A stretch of 64,000 nucleotides of DNA, from positions 16,502 to 80,501 of the forward strand of contig NZ_CP015101.1 in the NCBI RefSeq assembly GCF_002214465.1, read 5' to 3'. The position numbers and the translations under genes were made by a program. Below the pieces are notes generated by a model. That model had not been told where the DNA came from, did not search any database, and saw nothing but the letters and a program-made list of their open reading frames with translations. This DNA is from Thermococcus barossii. GTDB taxonomy: Archaea; Methanobacteriota_B; Thermococci; Thermococcales; Thermococcaceae. Position 1 is the stretch's first letter, and each line of letters starts with the position of its first letter. Positions 21,672-30,292 of the stretch are shown one piece after another.

Positions 21672-22092
21672 CGAGCCTCCCCTCCGTTTCGTTGTACGTC
21701 GCCACTATGCCGAAGTCTCCCTTCGTGTCAGTAAGCGTTACCGAGCTGTTTTCATATATTGGAACCGGGCTCCTCTGGACGACGGTGTAGCCCCTTTCCC
21801 CTAAACTCGCGTTGACGACGATGCTATCCGGGGTAACGAGGCTAACCGTGACTCTATCCCCAGAGCTCAGCTTTATTGGAAGTTCCTTCCTTACCGTGAA
21901 CCCATCCCCCGCCGCGTAAACCTTCACCACGGAGTCCCTGATGTCCACCGAAAATGCCTTCAGCTTTGCGATGGTGTCAAAGGTCTCGGAATGGGCCCTC
22001 TCGCTGTCCGCAATGTAGACTAGGTTGAGCATTGTAATTGTTATCAGGGTCACCGCAAATAGGAAGTCAAGGCTTATCTGTCCCCGTTTCAT
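21652..22092 (-). CDS. Class III signal peptide pilin-like protein, 146 aa
   Basis: Begins MKRGQISLDFLFAVTLITI. KRG|QISLDF is the classical motif, with Asp in the usual Glu place. The head domain of some 110 residues has a helical part (FDTIAKLKAFSVDIRDSV) and beta strands. GGTGGATAAAG precedes ATG 22092, two bases from the stop of the pilin before it. The three small pilins are different in sequence outside the signal, so they are probably not recent duplicates. Confidence 0.82.
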   Translation of the reverse strand: MKRGQISLDFLFAVTLITITMLNLVYIADSERAHSETFDTIAKLKAFSVDIRDSVVKVYAAGDGFTVRKELPIKLSSGDRVTVSLVTPDSIVVNASLGERGYTVVQRSPVPIYENSSVTLTDTKGDFGIVATYNETEGRLDVVLSP

Positions 22093-22094
22093 CT

Positions 22095-22727
22095 TTATCC
22101 ACCGGGGTTTATGTTTATGTGGAGCTCACCGGTAGTTGAGTCAAAGGCCCATGAGTTTGGATTATCTGGATTCCACTCGACGACTATCTCCAGCGTTGCC
22201 GGGAGCGTTGCGGGATCAATGCTCAGACCGTAGACCGTTGATGAGCCGAAGGTGAGGCTTCCGGACGGTGCCCATACCGATGAGTTGGTGTACAGAACCG
22301 CCTGGTACATCCCTCTGCTCCAGAAGACGTTCTTATCGCCCCCTGTTAGAACGGCGGTTACGTTGGTTCCGGTGACCGTGATATAGGTTCCGTTGCCTTC
22401 AGTGCTGTAGTTTCCGTAGGTTATGAACAGGGAGGCATTGTTGATGTTCAGCCCTTTCCGGAGCATTTCGGGGTCACGCAGGTACGTCAGTCTCACGTAG
22501 GTGGTTGACTTGGCTCCGGGCCCCTGGGCGTACACCTGTGATATAGTGTTGGAGATGGCGTTGGCTAGGTTTTTCTCCTCAAGGCTTATCTGGATTCGAA
22601 GGGTCTCGGTTGATGTTGAGCCCTCTCTGAACGTTATGTTGTTTACGGAGTACAGCAGGAGTATGAGCATCATTCCAAAGATTAACATGAACTCAAGTGA
22701 AACCTGACCACGCTTTTTTATCAGCAT
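22095..22727 (-). CDS. Class III signal peptide pilin, 210 aa
   Basis: Begins MLIKKRGQVSLEFMLIFGMMLILLL; KKRG|QVSLEF is a textbook archaeal prepilin signal with Glu at +5. The mature protein of about 203 residues has a long N-terminal helix and a beta-rich head with five or more N-glycosylation motifs (NNIT, NNAS, NYST, NGT). GAGGGGAG precedes ATG 22727. It opens the pilin part of the cluster, 38 bp after the membrane protein gene, and could be the major subunit. Confidence 0.85.
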   Translation of the reverse strand: MLIKKRGQVSLEFMLIFGMMLILLLYSVNNITFREGSTSTETLRIQISLEEKNLANAISNTISQVYAQGPGAKSTTYVRLTYLRDPEMLRKGLNINNASLFITYGNYSTEGNGTYITVTGTNVTAVLTGGDKNVFWSRGMYQAVLYTNSSVWAPSGSLTFGSSTVYGLSIDPATLPATLEIVVEWNPDNPNSWAFDSTTGELHININPGG

Positions 22728-22765
22728 ATTTCTCCCCTCAGTATGGTATATCTCCGAACATCTAT

Positions 22766-23395
22766 TTAATCGTTACTCTCCGATTTTCCGGCGTTTACAA
22801 CGGCAAAAAGGCCGGTTCCGACCCGTTTGGTCTCAACGCCAAAATAATCCCCGCTGAAAATTTTGAACTTGTACCTCTCCGGTTGAAGGGAGTGCTTCTC
22901 TATCAGCTCGGCCAGCTCGTCGATGAAAAACTGCGTCAGCTCGTAGTATATCAAATCAAGCTTCTCGCGGGTGGAATCCCGAACCAGGAGAACCGCCGGC
23001 AGTATTGCAAGCCCGACTATGAGGTACGGTTGGCCGGTGAGGAGAGATGCAACCGCCGTCGCTCCCACTACACCCCCTATAACGGCGTACAGGCCCTTCT
23101 CCCTGTTCTTGGCCTCTTTAATCTCCTTGACCTTTCCCTCCCAGATGTCGAGCAGTGCCGGGTTGTAGAAATCAAAGGCAGTGTGCCGCTTCCCCTTGGC
23201 TATCCTCTCCCGGATGAGGTCGTCCCAGTCGTCCTTGTAGTAGATGACCTCGCCGTGGAGCTTTGCCCTCGCGGCATCGAGGGAGGAGATTATCCTGATG
23301 ATGTCTTCGGCGCTCTCGTGGGCGATGTGAGCGTAGACTTCCTTCTCGTCGAGGTCGAGGGCCACTTCCACCGAGTCCTTTATCGGCTCAGCCAT
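22766..23395 (-). CDS. Membrane protein associated with CetZ, 209 aa
   Basis: Unrecognised protein with a charged helical N-terminal part (residues 1-100, LDEKEVYAHIAHESAEDIIR), two close membrane segments at about 104-140 (YAVIGGVVGATAVASLL, YLIVGLAILPAVLLV), and a cytosolic helical tail. It overlaps the cetZ stop by 8 bp, so the two are almost surely made together. Its cytosolic N-terminal part is well suited to link a CetZ polymer to the membrane, but this is inference only. Confidence 0.7.
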   Translation of the reverse strand: MAEPIKDSVEVALDLDEKEVYAHIAHESAEDIIRIISSLDAARAKLHGEVIYYKDDWDDLIRERIAKGKRHTAFDFYNPALLDIWEGKVKEIKEAKNREKGLYAVIGGVVGATAVASLLTGQPYLIVGLAILPAVLLVRDSTREKLDLIYYELTQFFIDELAELIEKHSLQPERYKFKIFSGDYFGVETKRVGTGLFAVVNAGKSESND

Positions 23396-24557
23396 CCTTC
23401 TCCCTCCGGAGTTTCTTGCTTATGCCCTCTATATCGGGATAATCCCCGTCGAGGATTCCCTTCAGCTCGTTTCCGCCCTTGGCGTAAACGTCGTCAAAGT
23501 CGGGCAGACCGCTCAGGAGCTCCTTCTTCTTGCTCTCCGCTTCCTCCTTTGCCTCCATGAAGGACTGGGCGTACCTCTTGGCGGTGAGTATTATGTCCTC
23601 GATGCTCCTGCTCTCGTAGATGCCGCTGAGAAGCGTAACAACCTCCACCTCCCTCTCCCGCGGGTCAGGATAGAAACCCCGGAATATCTGCTTGCCCCTG
23701 ATTTTGTTGGTCAGGTAGTTGAGAGCCTCAAAGATGTCCGCCGCCTTGAGTATCTCCGGCGGGCCGTGAATCGCCACCAGCCCGTAAAGGGCCGATTCAA
23801 TGTTCGCCTCAAGGTACAGCCCCTCGCTCTCAAAGGACTTGATGATGAGCCTTGAGAGGCTTTTGACCTTGTTTGCATCGGCCTTGGCATAGCCAACCGT
23901 CGCGAAGCTCCCGAAGGCCTTGAGAACGAACTTCAGGTCGCTCGCATCGAGGGTCTGCTCCCCCGGAACATCAACGAGGGCCAAAAGCGAGGCTATCCTC
24001 TCGACTATCGTGTAGTTAATCCTCTCGTAGGCCCTGCTTATGTCGTCAGAACCTTCCTTGAGCTTGTTGTTGTCTATGGCTATTATGGAGTCCGCTATCT
24101 TGGAGAGCTTGTCTATCGTTATCGCCGCGTTAATTGTGGGCCTTATCCCCTCCTCCTTGAGGGGAAGAGCGCCGATTGCAACCACAAGGGAGTCGGGATA
24201 CTCCTCCTTGAGCGCCTCGGCCAGGACTGGCGTTCCCCCTGCCCCGGTTCCGCCTCCAAAGCCGAAGGTGAGGAAGAAGATGTCCACGTCCTCGTAGCCG
24301 ATTATTGAACCTATCTTGCGCATGACGAGGGGCAAATCGCGCTTCATGGCCTCCCTGCCAAGTATCGGGTTCGCGTTGACTCCCTTGCCGCCGGTCAGAC
24401 TCTCGCCTATGAGTATCCTGCGCTCCTGTGGAACGTGCTTGAGGTACTCCAGGTCGCCCCTAGAAGTATTTATGGCCAGAGCCTCAAAATCAACGAGAGA
24501 AAAGAGGTCGGCTATCTTGGTTCCGCACTGGCCGACCCCTATGATTAGAGCCCTCAC
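23388..24557 (-). CDS. cetZ: CetZ-family tubulin/FtsZ-like GTPase
   Basis: 389-aa tubulin-superfamily protein that should polymerise with GTP in the cytoplasm. It has IIGVGQCGTKIADLF at the N-terminus (nucleotide loop), and GGGTGAGG at residues 101-108, the CetZ form of the tubulin signature instead of the FtsZ form GGGTGTGA. LPLKEEGIRPTINAAITIDKL and DLKFVLKAFGSFATVGYA follow; the latter is in the T7-loop region. In haloarchaea CetZ controls shape and motility. Start is GTG 24557 after GGGGTGATC. Its placement between a secreted toroid protein and pilins is not a classical cell-division context. Confidence 0.88.
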   Translation of the reverse strand: MRALIIGVGQCGTKIADLFSLVDFEALAINTSRGDLEYLKHVPQERRILIGESLTGGKGVNANPILGREAMKRDLPLVMRKIGSIIGYEDVDIFFLTFGFGGGTGAGGTPVLAEALKEEYPDSLVVAIGALPLKEEGIRPTINAAITIDKLSKIADSIIAIDNNKLKEGSDDISRAYERINYTIVERIASLLALVDVPGEQTLDASDLKFVLKAFGSFATVGYAKADANKVKSLSRLIIKSFESEGLYLEANIESALYGLVAIHGPPEILKAADIFEALNYLTNKIRGKQIFRGFYPDPREREVEVVTLLSGIYESRSIEDIILTAKRYAQSFMEAKEEAESKKKELLSGLPDFDDVYAKGGNELKGILDGDYPDIEGISKKLRREKDG

Positions 24558-24564
24558 CCCTTGA

Positions 24565-26787
24565 TCACCCCACGACTATTACCCTCACCTTGCCGTTCTC
24601 GTTGAGGAGGACCATCGCCTCTCCCCTAATGTACCTTATGAATCCTGTTGTAAAGACTTCCTTGGCAATTTCGGCGTTTTCCTGTCCGTAGAATACGAAC
24701 AGGACGACTCCCTTGGGGGTCTTGCCCGGAATGAGAACGACTGCCTTGTCCACAGGAACCGTGACGTTTCCGACGGTGACGGTTTCGTCTGTAAGGTGGA
24801 ACTTCAGGTAGGGGTTATACGGTCTCACGAAGTACTCCCCGTAGTGGGCCAGGACTATGTAGCTACCCTCGCCTATGCTGGTTGTGTTGAGCGCTATGAA
24901 GCCACCACTGAAGAGGTCGTTGAGAATGGCTATTGTCTCGTTTACGGTGACGGCGTCCATGTGGGGTGCTATTATCCCGAACACATCGCTGTCAAGGGAA
25001 GCCCGTACGTCGTAGAGGCTCACCGGTGGAACGTACTGGAAGCGGGAGAGATAACCCACTGTGCTGGCGATTTCTATTGTTTTGTTGTCTATTGCACCTG
25101 AGTCTCTGGCGTTCATTACGAACTCAAGCGTTTCGTTGGTGTAGTTGTACCCGTAACCAATCAAGAGGTCTGTAGCCCTGACGGTGAGTTCAACGGTTGG
25201 CGTTCCTGGGAACTCCCTGTTCTTTTCCCAGACGTAGTATGTCTTCCAGTACGGCCAGCCACCCTCTATCCTCTGGTCAATGAGCCATTCTAAGTGAGGC
25301 TGGAGCTCTTCCTGGGAGGCTATCCCATCCAGGGCCTCCAGAACGGTTATTGTGGTCAGGACGTCCGGCTTGAGCATGTATGAGTAGTACTTCGTCGTCA
25401 CGTGGGTTCCCCATCCACCGTTGGTTATACTCAGAAGCCATTCCTTGGCCTTCTGGATCAGGGAATCGTTGGCTGGAACTCCAAGCTCACGTAGAGCCTT
25501 GATGGCCAGGGCTGTTTCGTAGGGTTGCGGACCAAGAACGGTGTTGCCCCAGAGGCCGTAGTCGAGCTGGACACTGCGTATCAGCTCTTCAGCCTGAGTC
25601 TTCTCTTCGGCGGTCAGATTGTTGTACAGGAGGAGTGTCTTTAGTGCGTAGTAGTAGCCAACGGACATCCTGCGATTCTGCTTCATCCAAACAGCGTCCC
25701 TCTCGAAGGCCTCCCTCACCCATGAGAGGGCCTTTTCAATGCTCTCCTTCTCGGGATAGCATGCCTGGATACTCACCAGTGCATAGTAAGTGGCTTTCTC
25801 ATCGGAGGGCTCGTTGAGTCCAAGACCCCACCCTCCATCTGGGTTCTGTAGGTTCTTCAGCTCCCGACAGGGCATCTCATAGGGGTTCTTCACCCCCTTC
25901 GCAGGTGGAAGTTCGAACGATGTCGAGAAGGCCATCAGTGCGTAGGAGGTTGTGGCTATAAGTTCCGTTGAGGAGAACAGGTCTGGGGTGTTCATCCAGT
26001 ACACGAGGTCGTTCGTGCTCTTGCTGTACGATTCCAGCTTGATAAGTATTCTCGCCGTGTCAAAGTCTATGGGGGTGTGGAGTACAAGGGCGTACGTTAG
26101 CATGGCGCGTTCCTTCATCTTGAGATTCTCGTCGTTGAGGAGGATTCCCTTGACGCTTTCAATGGTCTCGTTGGATACTGGATAGCCGGTACTGTGGTAC
26201 GCTATGAGCTTTAGGGCGAGGACCTCGTACTGGGATATCTCGCAGGTGGTTGTGTTCTCCACGTATTTTATCGCGTCCCTAACAACCTTGCTGTTGTAGT
26301 TGTATCCGTTCTCTCCAAGGGCCCATATCGCCACGAGAGTTGGGTAGCATGAATTTGAGGTTCCCGGCACGTAACCCCATCCACCCTCGTTCTCCGCTGA
26401 GAGGAGGTATGAAACGCCCCGTTTAATGGCGTCCCTAATACCCTCAACCCGCAGTGCCCCAATGACTGGGTCTGCCTTTTCCAAGGCAATGACAGCGTAA
26501 GCCGTGTCGAGAACGTTGCTGGTCTCGCCGGGATACAGGCCCCAGCCGCCGTCGGGGTTCTGGTACTGGAGAAGCATCGTGATGAGACCCTCCAGGTCTG
26601 GGCTTATGTCCCACTCCATATCATTGCTGGCCTCGGATAGTGCCATTATAGCCAGGCTTATTTCCCTCGTCTGCTGGCTTGACTTGGCGGCATTTTTAAG
26701 AAACCTTGCGGAGCCGTCTATCGTTCCGGCGCTAACGGCTGGAATCAGCATGAGAACAATCATTACTAGAGCCAGAACCTTCTTCAT
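24565..26787 (-). CDS. Secreted alpha/alpha-toroid (prenyltransferase/squalene cyclase-like repeat) protein
   Basis: 740 aa with a Sec signal (MKKVLALVMIVLMLIPAVSAG). Repeats of the squalene cyclase/prenyltransferase type run through residues 70-540: NPDGGWGLYPGE, EGGWGYVPG, NPDGGWGLGLNE, NGGWGTHV and EGGWPYW mark successive turns of the barrel. I do not see the DXDD acid motif of squalene-hopene cyclase, so it is more likely a binding protein than a terpene cyclase. The last 170 residues form a separate domain. GGGGTG before ATG 26787 sets the start. First gene of the surface cluster, 7 bp before cetZ. Confidence 0.8.
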   Translation of the reverse strand: MKKVLALVMIVLMLIPAVSAGTIDGSARFLKNAAKSSQQTREISLAIMALSEASNDMEWDISPDLEGLITMLLQYQNPDGGWGLYPGETSNVLDTAYAVIALEKADPVIGALRVEGIRDAIKRGVSYLLSAENEGGWGYVPGTSNSCYPTLVAIWALGENGYNYNSKVVRDAIKYVENTTTCEISQYEVLALKLIAYHSTGYPVSNETIESVKGILLNDENLKMKERAMLTYALVLHTPIDFDTARILIKLESYSKSTNDLVYWMNTPDLFSSTELIATTSYALMAFSTSFELPPAKGVKNPYEMPCRELKNLQNPDGGWGLGLNEPSDEKATYYALVSIQACYPEKESIEKALSWVREAFERDAVWMKQNRRMSVGYYYALKTLLLYNNLTAEEKTQAEELIRSVQLDYGLWGNTVLGPQPYETALAIKALRELGVPANDSLIQKAKEWLLSITNGGWGTHVTTKYYSYMLKPDVLTTITVLEALDGIASQEELQPHLEWLIDQRIEGGWPYWKTYYVWEKNREFPGTPTVELTVRATDLLIGYGYNYTNETLEFVMNARDSGAIDNKTIEIASTVGYLSRFQYVPPVSLYDVRASLDSDVFGIIAPHMDAVTVNETIAILNDLFSGGFIALNTTSIGEGSYIVLAHYGEYFVRPYNPYLKFHLTDETVTVGNVTVPVDKAVVLIPGKTPKGVVLFVFYGQENAEIAKEVFTTGFIRYIRGEAMVLLNENGKVRVIVVG

Positions 26788-26861
26788 CACCTTACACCCC
26801 TAAGCTCATTCTAAGCGGCCAGAATAAATAAACTTTTTCCATAATAAGGAGAAGAGGGGAC

Positions 26862-27863
26862 TCAATGTTTTATAAAGCGTCCATCCCTTCCGCTCCCGTG
26901 GGGGTCGACGTCGTCGCGCATAATCAGTACTACCCTGCTCGGCTCGTACTCGTCCTCGATGTGGTAGCCCGGGAGGTGCTTGACGAGTTCCTCTGCGAAG
27001 GCTTTTATCTCCTCGTGGCGGGGCATGTTGTTGATGGTGAGCCGGTTTCTTGAGAAGCCCACGAACATGTAAGCTTTTGCCTCAACGAACATCGGGCTGG
27101 CGAGCCTTATCAGCTTTGCATAGCCCTCTGGGTTGTGCATGTTCTCGCCCTTGACGAGGGTCAGCCTCACCACCGTTCTCGTGGGAAGGCCGTTCATCAT
27201 TTCAAGGAATGTCTTTATCCTTTCCCAGCCGTCGGGAATCATCGGGACGTTAACGCGGTTGTAGGTCTCGACGTCAGGGGCTGTCAGCGAGACGTAGAGC
27301 TGGGTCGGGAGCTTGTCCTCCTTTATCATCTCCTCAAGCCTCTCCGGAACCGTTCCGTTGGTGACTATGAAGGTGGTGAAGCCCCTTTTGTGGAACTCCT
27401 CGACGAGGTCGCCCATGTAGGGGTAGAGCATTGGCTCGCCCGAGAGGCTTATAGCGGCATGCTTTGGGTTCCATGCCTCCTCGAACTTCTTCATGTTTAT
27501 GCCCGGCATGCCTTTGTAGCCCACGAGGAGCTTCCTCTGGGCCTTTATGCTCTCCTCGACGATGAAGGCCGGGTCGTCCCACGGCTCCGGGAGCTCCGTG
27601 CCGAGGAAGCCCTCCATCGGGCGCCAGCAGAATATGCAGTTGTGGGTGCACCATGCCGTAACCGGCGTCATCTGCAGGCAGCGGTGGGAGTGTATGTTGT
27701 AGAACTTCTGCTTGTAGCAGAAGCGGTCGTGCTTTATGCTCTCCTTGAGCCAGTGGCAGAGCTTCACCGAGCTGTGCCTACCCACGAGCGCGTAGTGCTG
27801 CTTCCTGAACAGTCTCGCTATCTCCTCCGGCATGTTTGGATTGGACACGAACGTTATCGCCAT
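26862..27863 (-). CDS. taw1: tRNA 4-demethylwyosine synthase (TYW1/Taw1)
   Basis: Radical SAM enzyme that builds the tricyclic base at G37 of tRNA-Phe from N1-methylguanosine and pyruvate. In the 333-aa protein Cys72-Cys76-Cys79 (WCTHNCIFCW) bind the radical SAM 4Fe-4S cluster; Cys36, Cys49 and Cys62 match the spacing of the second cluster known in Taw1. LSGEPMLYPYMGDLV and FIVTNGT are SAM-binding segments. AGGTGAG just before ATG 27863 sets the start; an in-frame GTG at 27872 is inside that site. Monocistronic. Confidence 0.95.
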   Translation of the reverse strand: MAITFVSNPNMPEEIARLFRKQHYALVGRHSSVKLCHWLKESIKHDRFCYKQKFYNIHSHRCLQMTPVTAWCTHNCIFCWRPMEGFLGTELPEPWDDPAFIVEESIKAQRKLLVGYKGMPGINMKKFEEAWNPKHAAISLSGEPMLYPYMGDLVEEFHKRGFTTFIVTNGTVPERLEEMIKEDKLPTQLYVSLTAPDVETYNRVNVPMIPDGWERIKTFLEMMNGLPTRTVVRLTLVKGENMHNPEGYAKLIRLASPMFVEAKAYMFVGFSRNRLTINNMPRHEEIKAFAEELVKHLPGYHIEDEYEPSRVVLIMRDDVDPHGSGRDGRFIKH

Positions 27864-28008
27864 TAGTCTCACCTAATTCATCTCTCTGGGTTGGCTTTGG
27901 GCGAGCCTTTTAAAAAGGTGATGGGTCGGAACTGCGCAGTATTTTATCGTCGAAAAATGCTTCGTCAATCTGCGAAAGGTTTAAAAGCTGACCATCGCTT
28001 TTTCCTTC

Positions 28009-28146
28009 ATGTTCGAGAGGATGAAACCCGAGCTGGCGCTGAATGCAAGGGAGATTAAAATCGACTTCTTTGATGACGAGGTCGAGCAGGTGGAGAAACC
28101 CAGGGTCAAATTCCTCTTTGAGGTCAAACGCAATCACTCGGCTTAG
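28009..28146 (+). CDS. Small protein, 45 aa, probably leaderless
   Basis: Reading frame MFERMKPELALNAREIKIDF..., acidic middle and basic end, stopping at 28146 inside the 3' end of the convergent methylase gene. TATA-like TTTAAAAG at about 27980-27987 is some 25 bp before the ATG, so a leaderless transcript is expected and the missing ribosome binding site is not a problem. No family recognised. The charged, helical composition is protein-like, but the length makes the call uncertain. Confidence 0.5.
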   Translation: MFERMKPELALNAREIKIDFFDDEVEQVEKPRVKFLFEVKRNHSA

Positions 28147-28711
28147 CGTTTATAAGGACTATCTCCTCAAAAAATACATGCCTCCTAGCCGCTATTTCTC
28201 CCATTAGACCAACTTTTTCCAGGTTCCTCAGCGTTTCCTCAATCCCTGTTATCGAGCTCTGGACTATCTGAACGGTTCCGCAGGGCTTGAGATATGCTGG
28301 AACCTCCCCGATGAACCTGTCGAGGACTTCCCTTCCGGTTTCGCCGCCCACGAGTGCCAGATCTATCGGCTCCTCAGGCTCTCCGGGCAGGTAGGGAGCG
28401 TTGAAGGTTACCACGTCGAACTTGCCTTCAACGCTCTCGAAGAGGTTGCTCAAGCGGAACTCGACGTTTTTAATCCCGTTTATCCTTGCGTTCTCTCTGG
28501 CGAACTCCACCGCGAGGGGGTTGATGTCCACACCCAAAACGAACATTGCCTTCCTTGCCATTAGGAGGGCTATAAGTCCGGTTCCGGTACCGACGTCGAG
28601 GGCCAGGTCGCCTTCCCTCACCGCGAGGTTCTCTGCCAAAAGGAACGTGTCCTCAGCGGGCTCGTAGACTTGGGGGTGGAGCTTGAGCTTGATGCCGTAG
28701 TAGACTGGCAT
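28124..28711 (-). CDS. HemK-related class I methyltransferase (release factor type)
   Basis: 195-aa SAM-dependent methyltransferase with LDVGTGTGLIALLMA (motif I), VLGVDINPLAVEFA, and FNAPYLPG in the position where N5-glutamine methylases have NPPY. Archaeal members are thought to methylate the GGQ glutamine of aRF1, together with a Trm112-like partner. The Asn-Ala-Pro-Tyr form replaces the first Pro by Ala; the Asn and the aromatic residue are kept. A TATA-like TTAAACTAAAA about 25 bp upstream suggests a leaderless start at 28711. Confidence 0.8.
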   Translation of the reverse strand: MPVYYGIKLKLHPQVYEPAEDTFLLAENLAVREGDLALDVGTGTGLIALLMARKAMFVLGVDINPLAVEFARENARINGIKNVEFRLSNLFESVEGKFDVVTFNAPYLPGEPEEPIDLALVGGETGREVLDRFIGEVPAYLKPCGTVQIVQSSITGIEETLRNLEKVGLMGEIAARRHVFFEEIVLINAKPSDCV

Positions 28712-28776
28712 GATGTACTTATGGAGTTAGCACCTTTTTAGTTTAATGCCGCCTGTGTTCCGAAAATTTTTCGAAT

Positions 28777-29240
28777 GATCAATACCTCCATGATACGATA
28801 ATCAAGGCCTACAACTACGGCGTTGTTATAGTAGCCGCCAGCGGGAACGAAGTCGCCGACCAGCCCAGCTATCCGGCCATTTACCCTGAAGTCATAGCGG
28901 TCGGGGGCAACGGATTCCAGCGATGCGGTAGCTTCGTTCAGCAACCTTCAGCCTGAAGTCACTGCGCCGGGTGTTGACATACTGAGCACCTACCCGGACG
29001 ACATCTACAAAACACTGAGCGGAACCAGCATGGCCACCCCGCACGTCAGCGGTGTGGTTGTCCTCATACCGGCCGCATACTACAACAAGTATGGCAAGGT
29101 CCTCCCATGACATGGATGCAAGCACCGTTCGGGGGATCTTTCACAGCACCACCGACGACCTTGGAGATTCCGGATGGGATATCTACTACGGCTATGGAAT
29201 AGTCCGCGCCTACTTGGCCGTTCAGATTGCTTTCGGATGA
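28777..29240 (+). pseudogene. Decayed 3' part of a Tk-subtilisin-like serine protease gene
   Basis: Three frames must be joined to read about 150 codons of a subtilase: NYGVVIVAASGNEVADQPSYP, then VIAVGG, a frameshift, QPEVTAPGVDILSTYPDD, the catalytic-serine segment LSGTSMATPHVSGVVVL, a stop after KYGKVLP, then DLGDSGWDIYYGYGIVRAYLA. This is close to the end of Tk-subtilisin of T. kodakarensis as I recall it. The signal, propeptide and the Asp and His parts of the catalytic triad are absent upstream. A T-rich run follows at 29241-29252. No functional protease can be made. Confidence 0.85.
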
Positions 29241-29321
29241 TTTTCTCTTTTTTACTCGACTGTTACGAAATGGCATTACCCTTAAATACATTCTTGGCTT
29301 TTATTAGGAGAGGTGAGGCAG

Positions 29322-30101
29322 ATGGAGTGGACTTATGTAATGGTCGAGGCATCTAAGATTGTTCTGACTGTAATTCTTACAGCCATTGCTTCATATATCG
29401 TCTATAAAAAAATTTACCAAGAGAAAAGTACTAGCTGTTTATTCTTCTAGGCCGATTCCAATTGTATCATTCAGAAAATTTGAGCGAAAGGGTCTGACAG
29501 GAAAAATTAAAATTTTATACAACGGAGAACCTCTTTCTGAGGACCTATATGTTGCACGGATAACCATTGAAAATGCTGGAAATGATGTTATTAACGTAGA
29601 GGATATCGACAAAAGACGACTAGTTTTTAGAATTGCCCGTAGCAAAGATAATTCTAACATGAAGATCTCGATCTTGATGTTCTAGAGTATCCTAGAACAT
29701 CAGGTATTCGAATAAATATTAAGAATAATCATGAGATCCATGTACAAAACTTTGATTTCTTGAATCCTAAAGAGAGAATAGAATTTCGTATTTTGTTTAC
29801 TGGAGGAAGAAACATAAATTTAGAGCCACTCTTTAGAATTAAAGGCGGGAAAATCCTTAAGATGCCTCCACAAAAAAGAATAACACGGATCCATAACCTT
29901 CTTCTAGGGTCTATGATGATAATGCTCATTCTACTTCTGGGATTCATGGGCTTCATAGTTCTAAAAGGATTATCTGGAGACTTTGAATATGTCACTAAAT
30001 ATTTTGATATCTTTTTTGTCATGATTGTAGTCTTTGTTGTTATTAATAGTCTGCTTCGATTTACTGAAGAAAACATACATCTGGACAGGAAGGGGAAGTA
30101 A
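29322..30101 (+). pseudogene. AT-rich membrane-protein gene with two compensating frameshifts
   Basis: AGGAGAGGTGA and ATG 29322 open a frame with a membrane helix (IVLTVILTAIASYIVYKK). It stops 35 codons on, but the frame shifted by one base continues from a run of seven A at 29405-29411 (KFTKRKVLAVYSSRPIPIVSF...) to 29685. The original frame then resumes (LDVLEYPRTSG... to 30101) with two more helices. The whole spans 260 codons in register. Base composition is clearly more AT-rich than the flanks, which suggests transfer. Either a decayed gene, two sequencing errors, or frameshift expression. Confidence 0.7.
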
Positions 30102-30135
30102 AGAAATAGAATCTGGTGGTTTTTTGGTTTTTATT

Positions 30136-30291
30136 TCACTTCCTCTTCCACTCGGTGTAACCGCAGCGGCCGCAACTCCAGCGATCCTTGTGCTCGGCCA
30201 TAAACACTCCAGGACCGCAGCGCGGGCAGAACTTGTTCTTCCTCTTGACCTTACCGCCCTGAACCTCGTAGAGCTTCCACTTCTGCCCCAT
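30136..30291 (-). CDS. rps27ae: Small ribosomal subunit protein eS31 (S27ae)
   Basis: 51-aa zinc-ribbon protein beginning [20 protein letters not shown]. Cys22/Cys25 (FCPRCG) and Cys40/Cys43 (CGRCGY) are the zinc ligands. Length and the C-terminal YTEWKRK fit archaeal S27ae. It starts 1 bp after the end of rps24e and is last in the operon with dephospho-CoA kinase, spt4 and rpo7. Confidence 0.96.
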   Translation of the reverse strand: MGQKWKLYEVQGGKVKRKNKFCPRCGPGVFMAEHKDRWSCGRCGYTEWKRK

Positions 30292-30292
30292 T

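Noticed and set aside
28783..29240. Separate short reading frames on both strands in the subtilase remnant
   Set aside because: They are pieces or shadows of one decayed protease gene and not independent genes.
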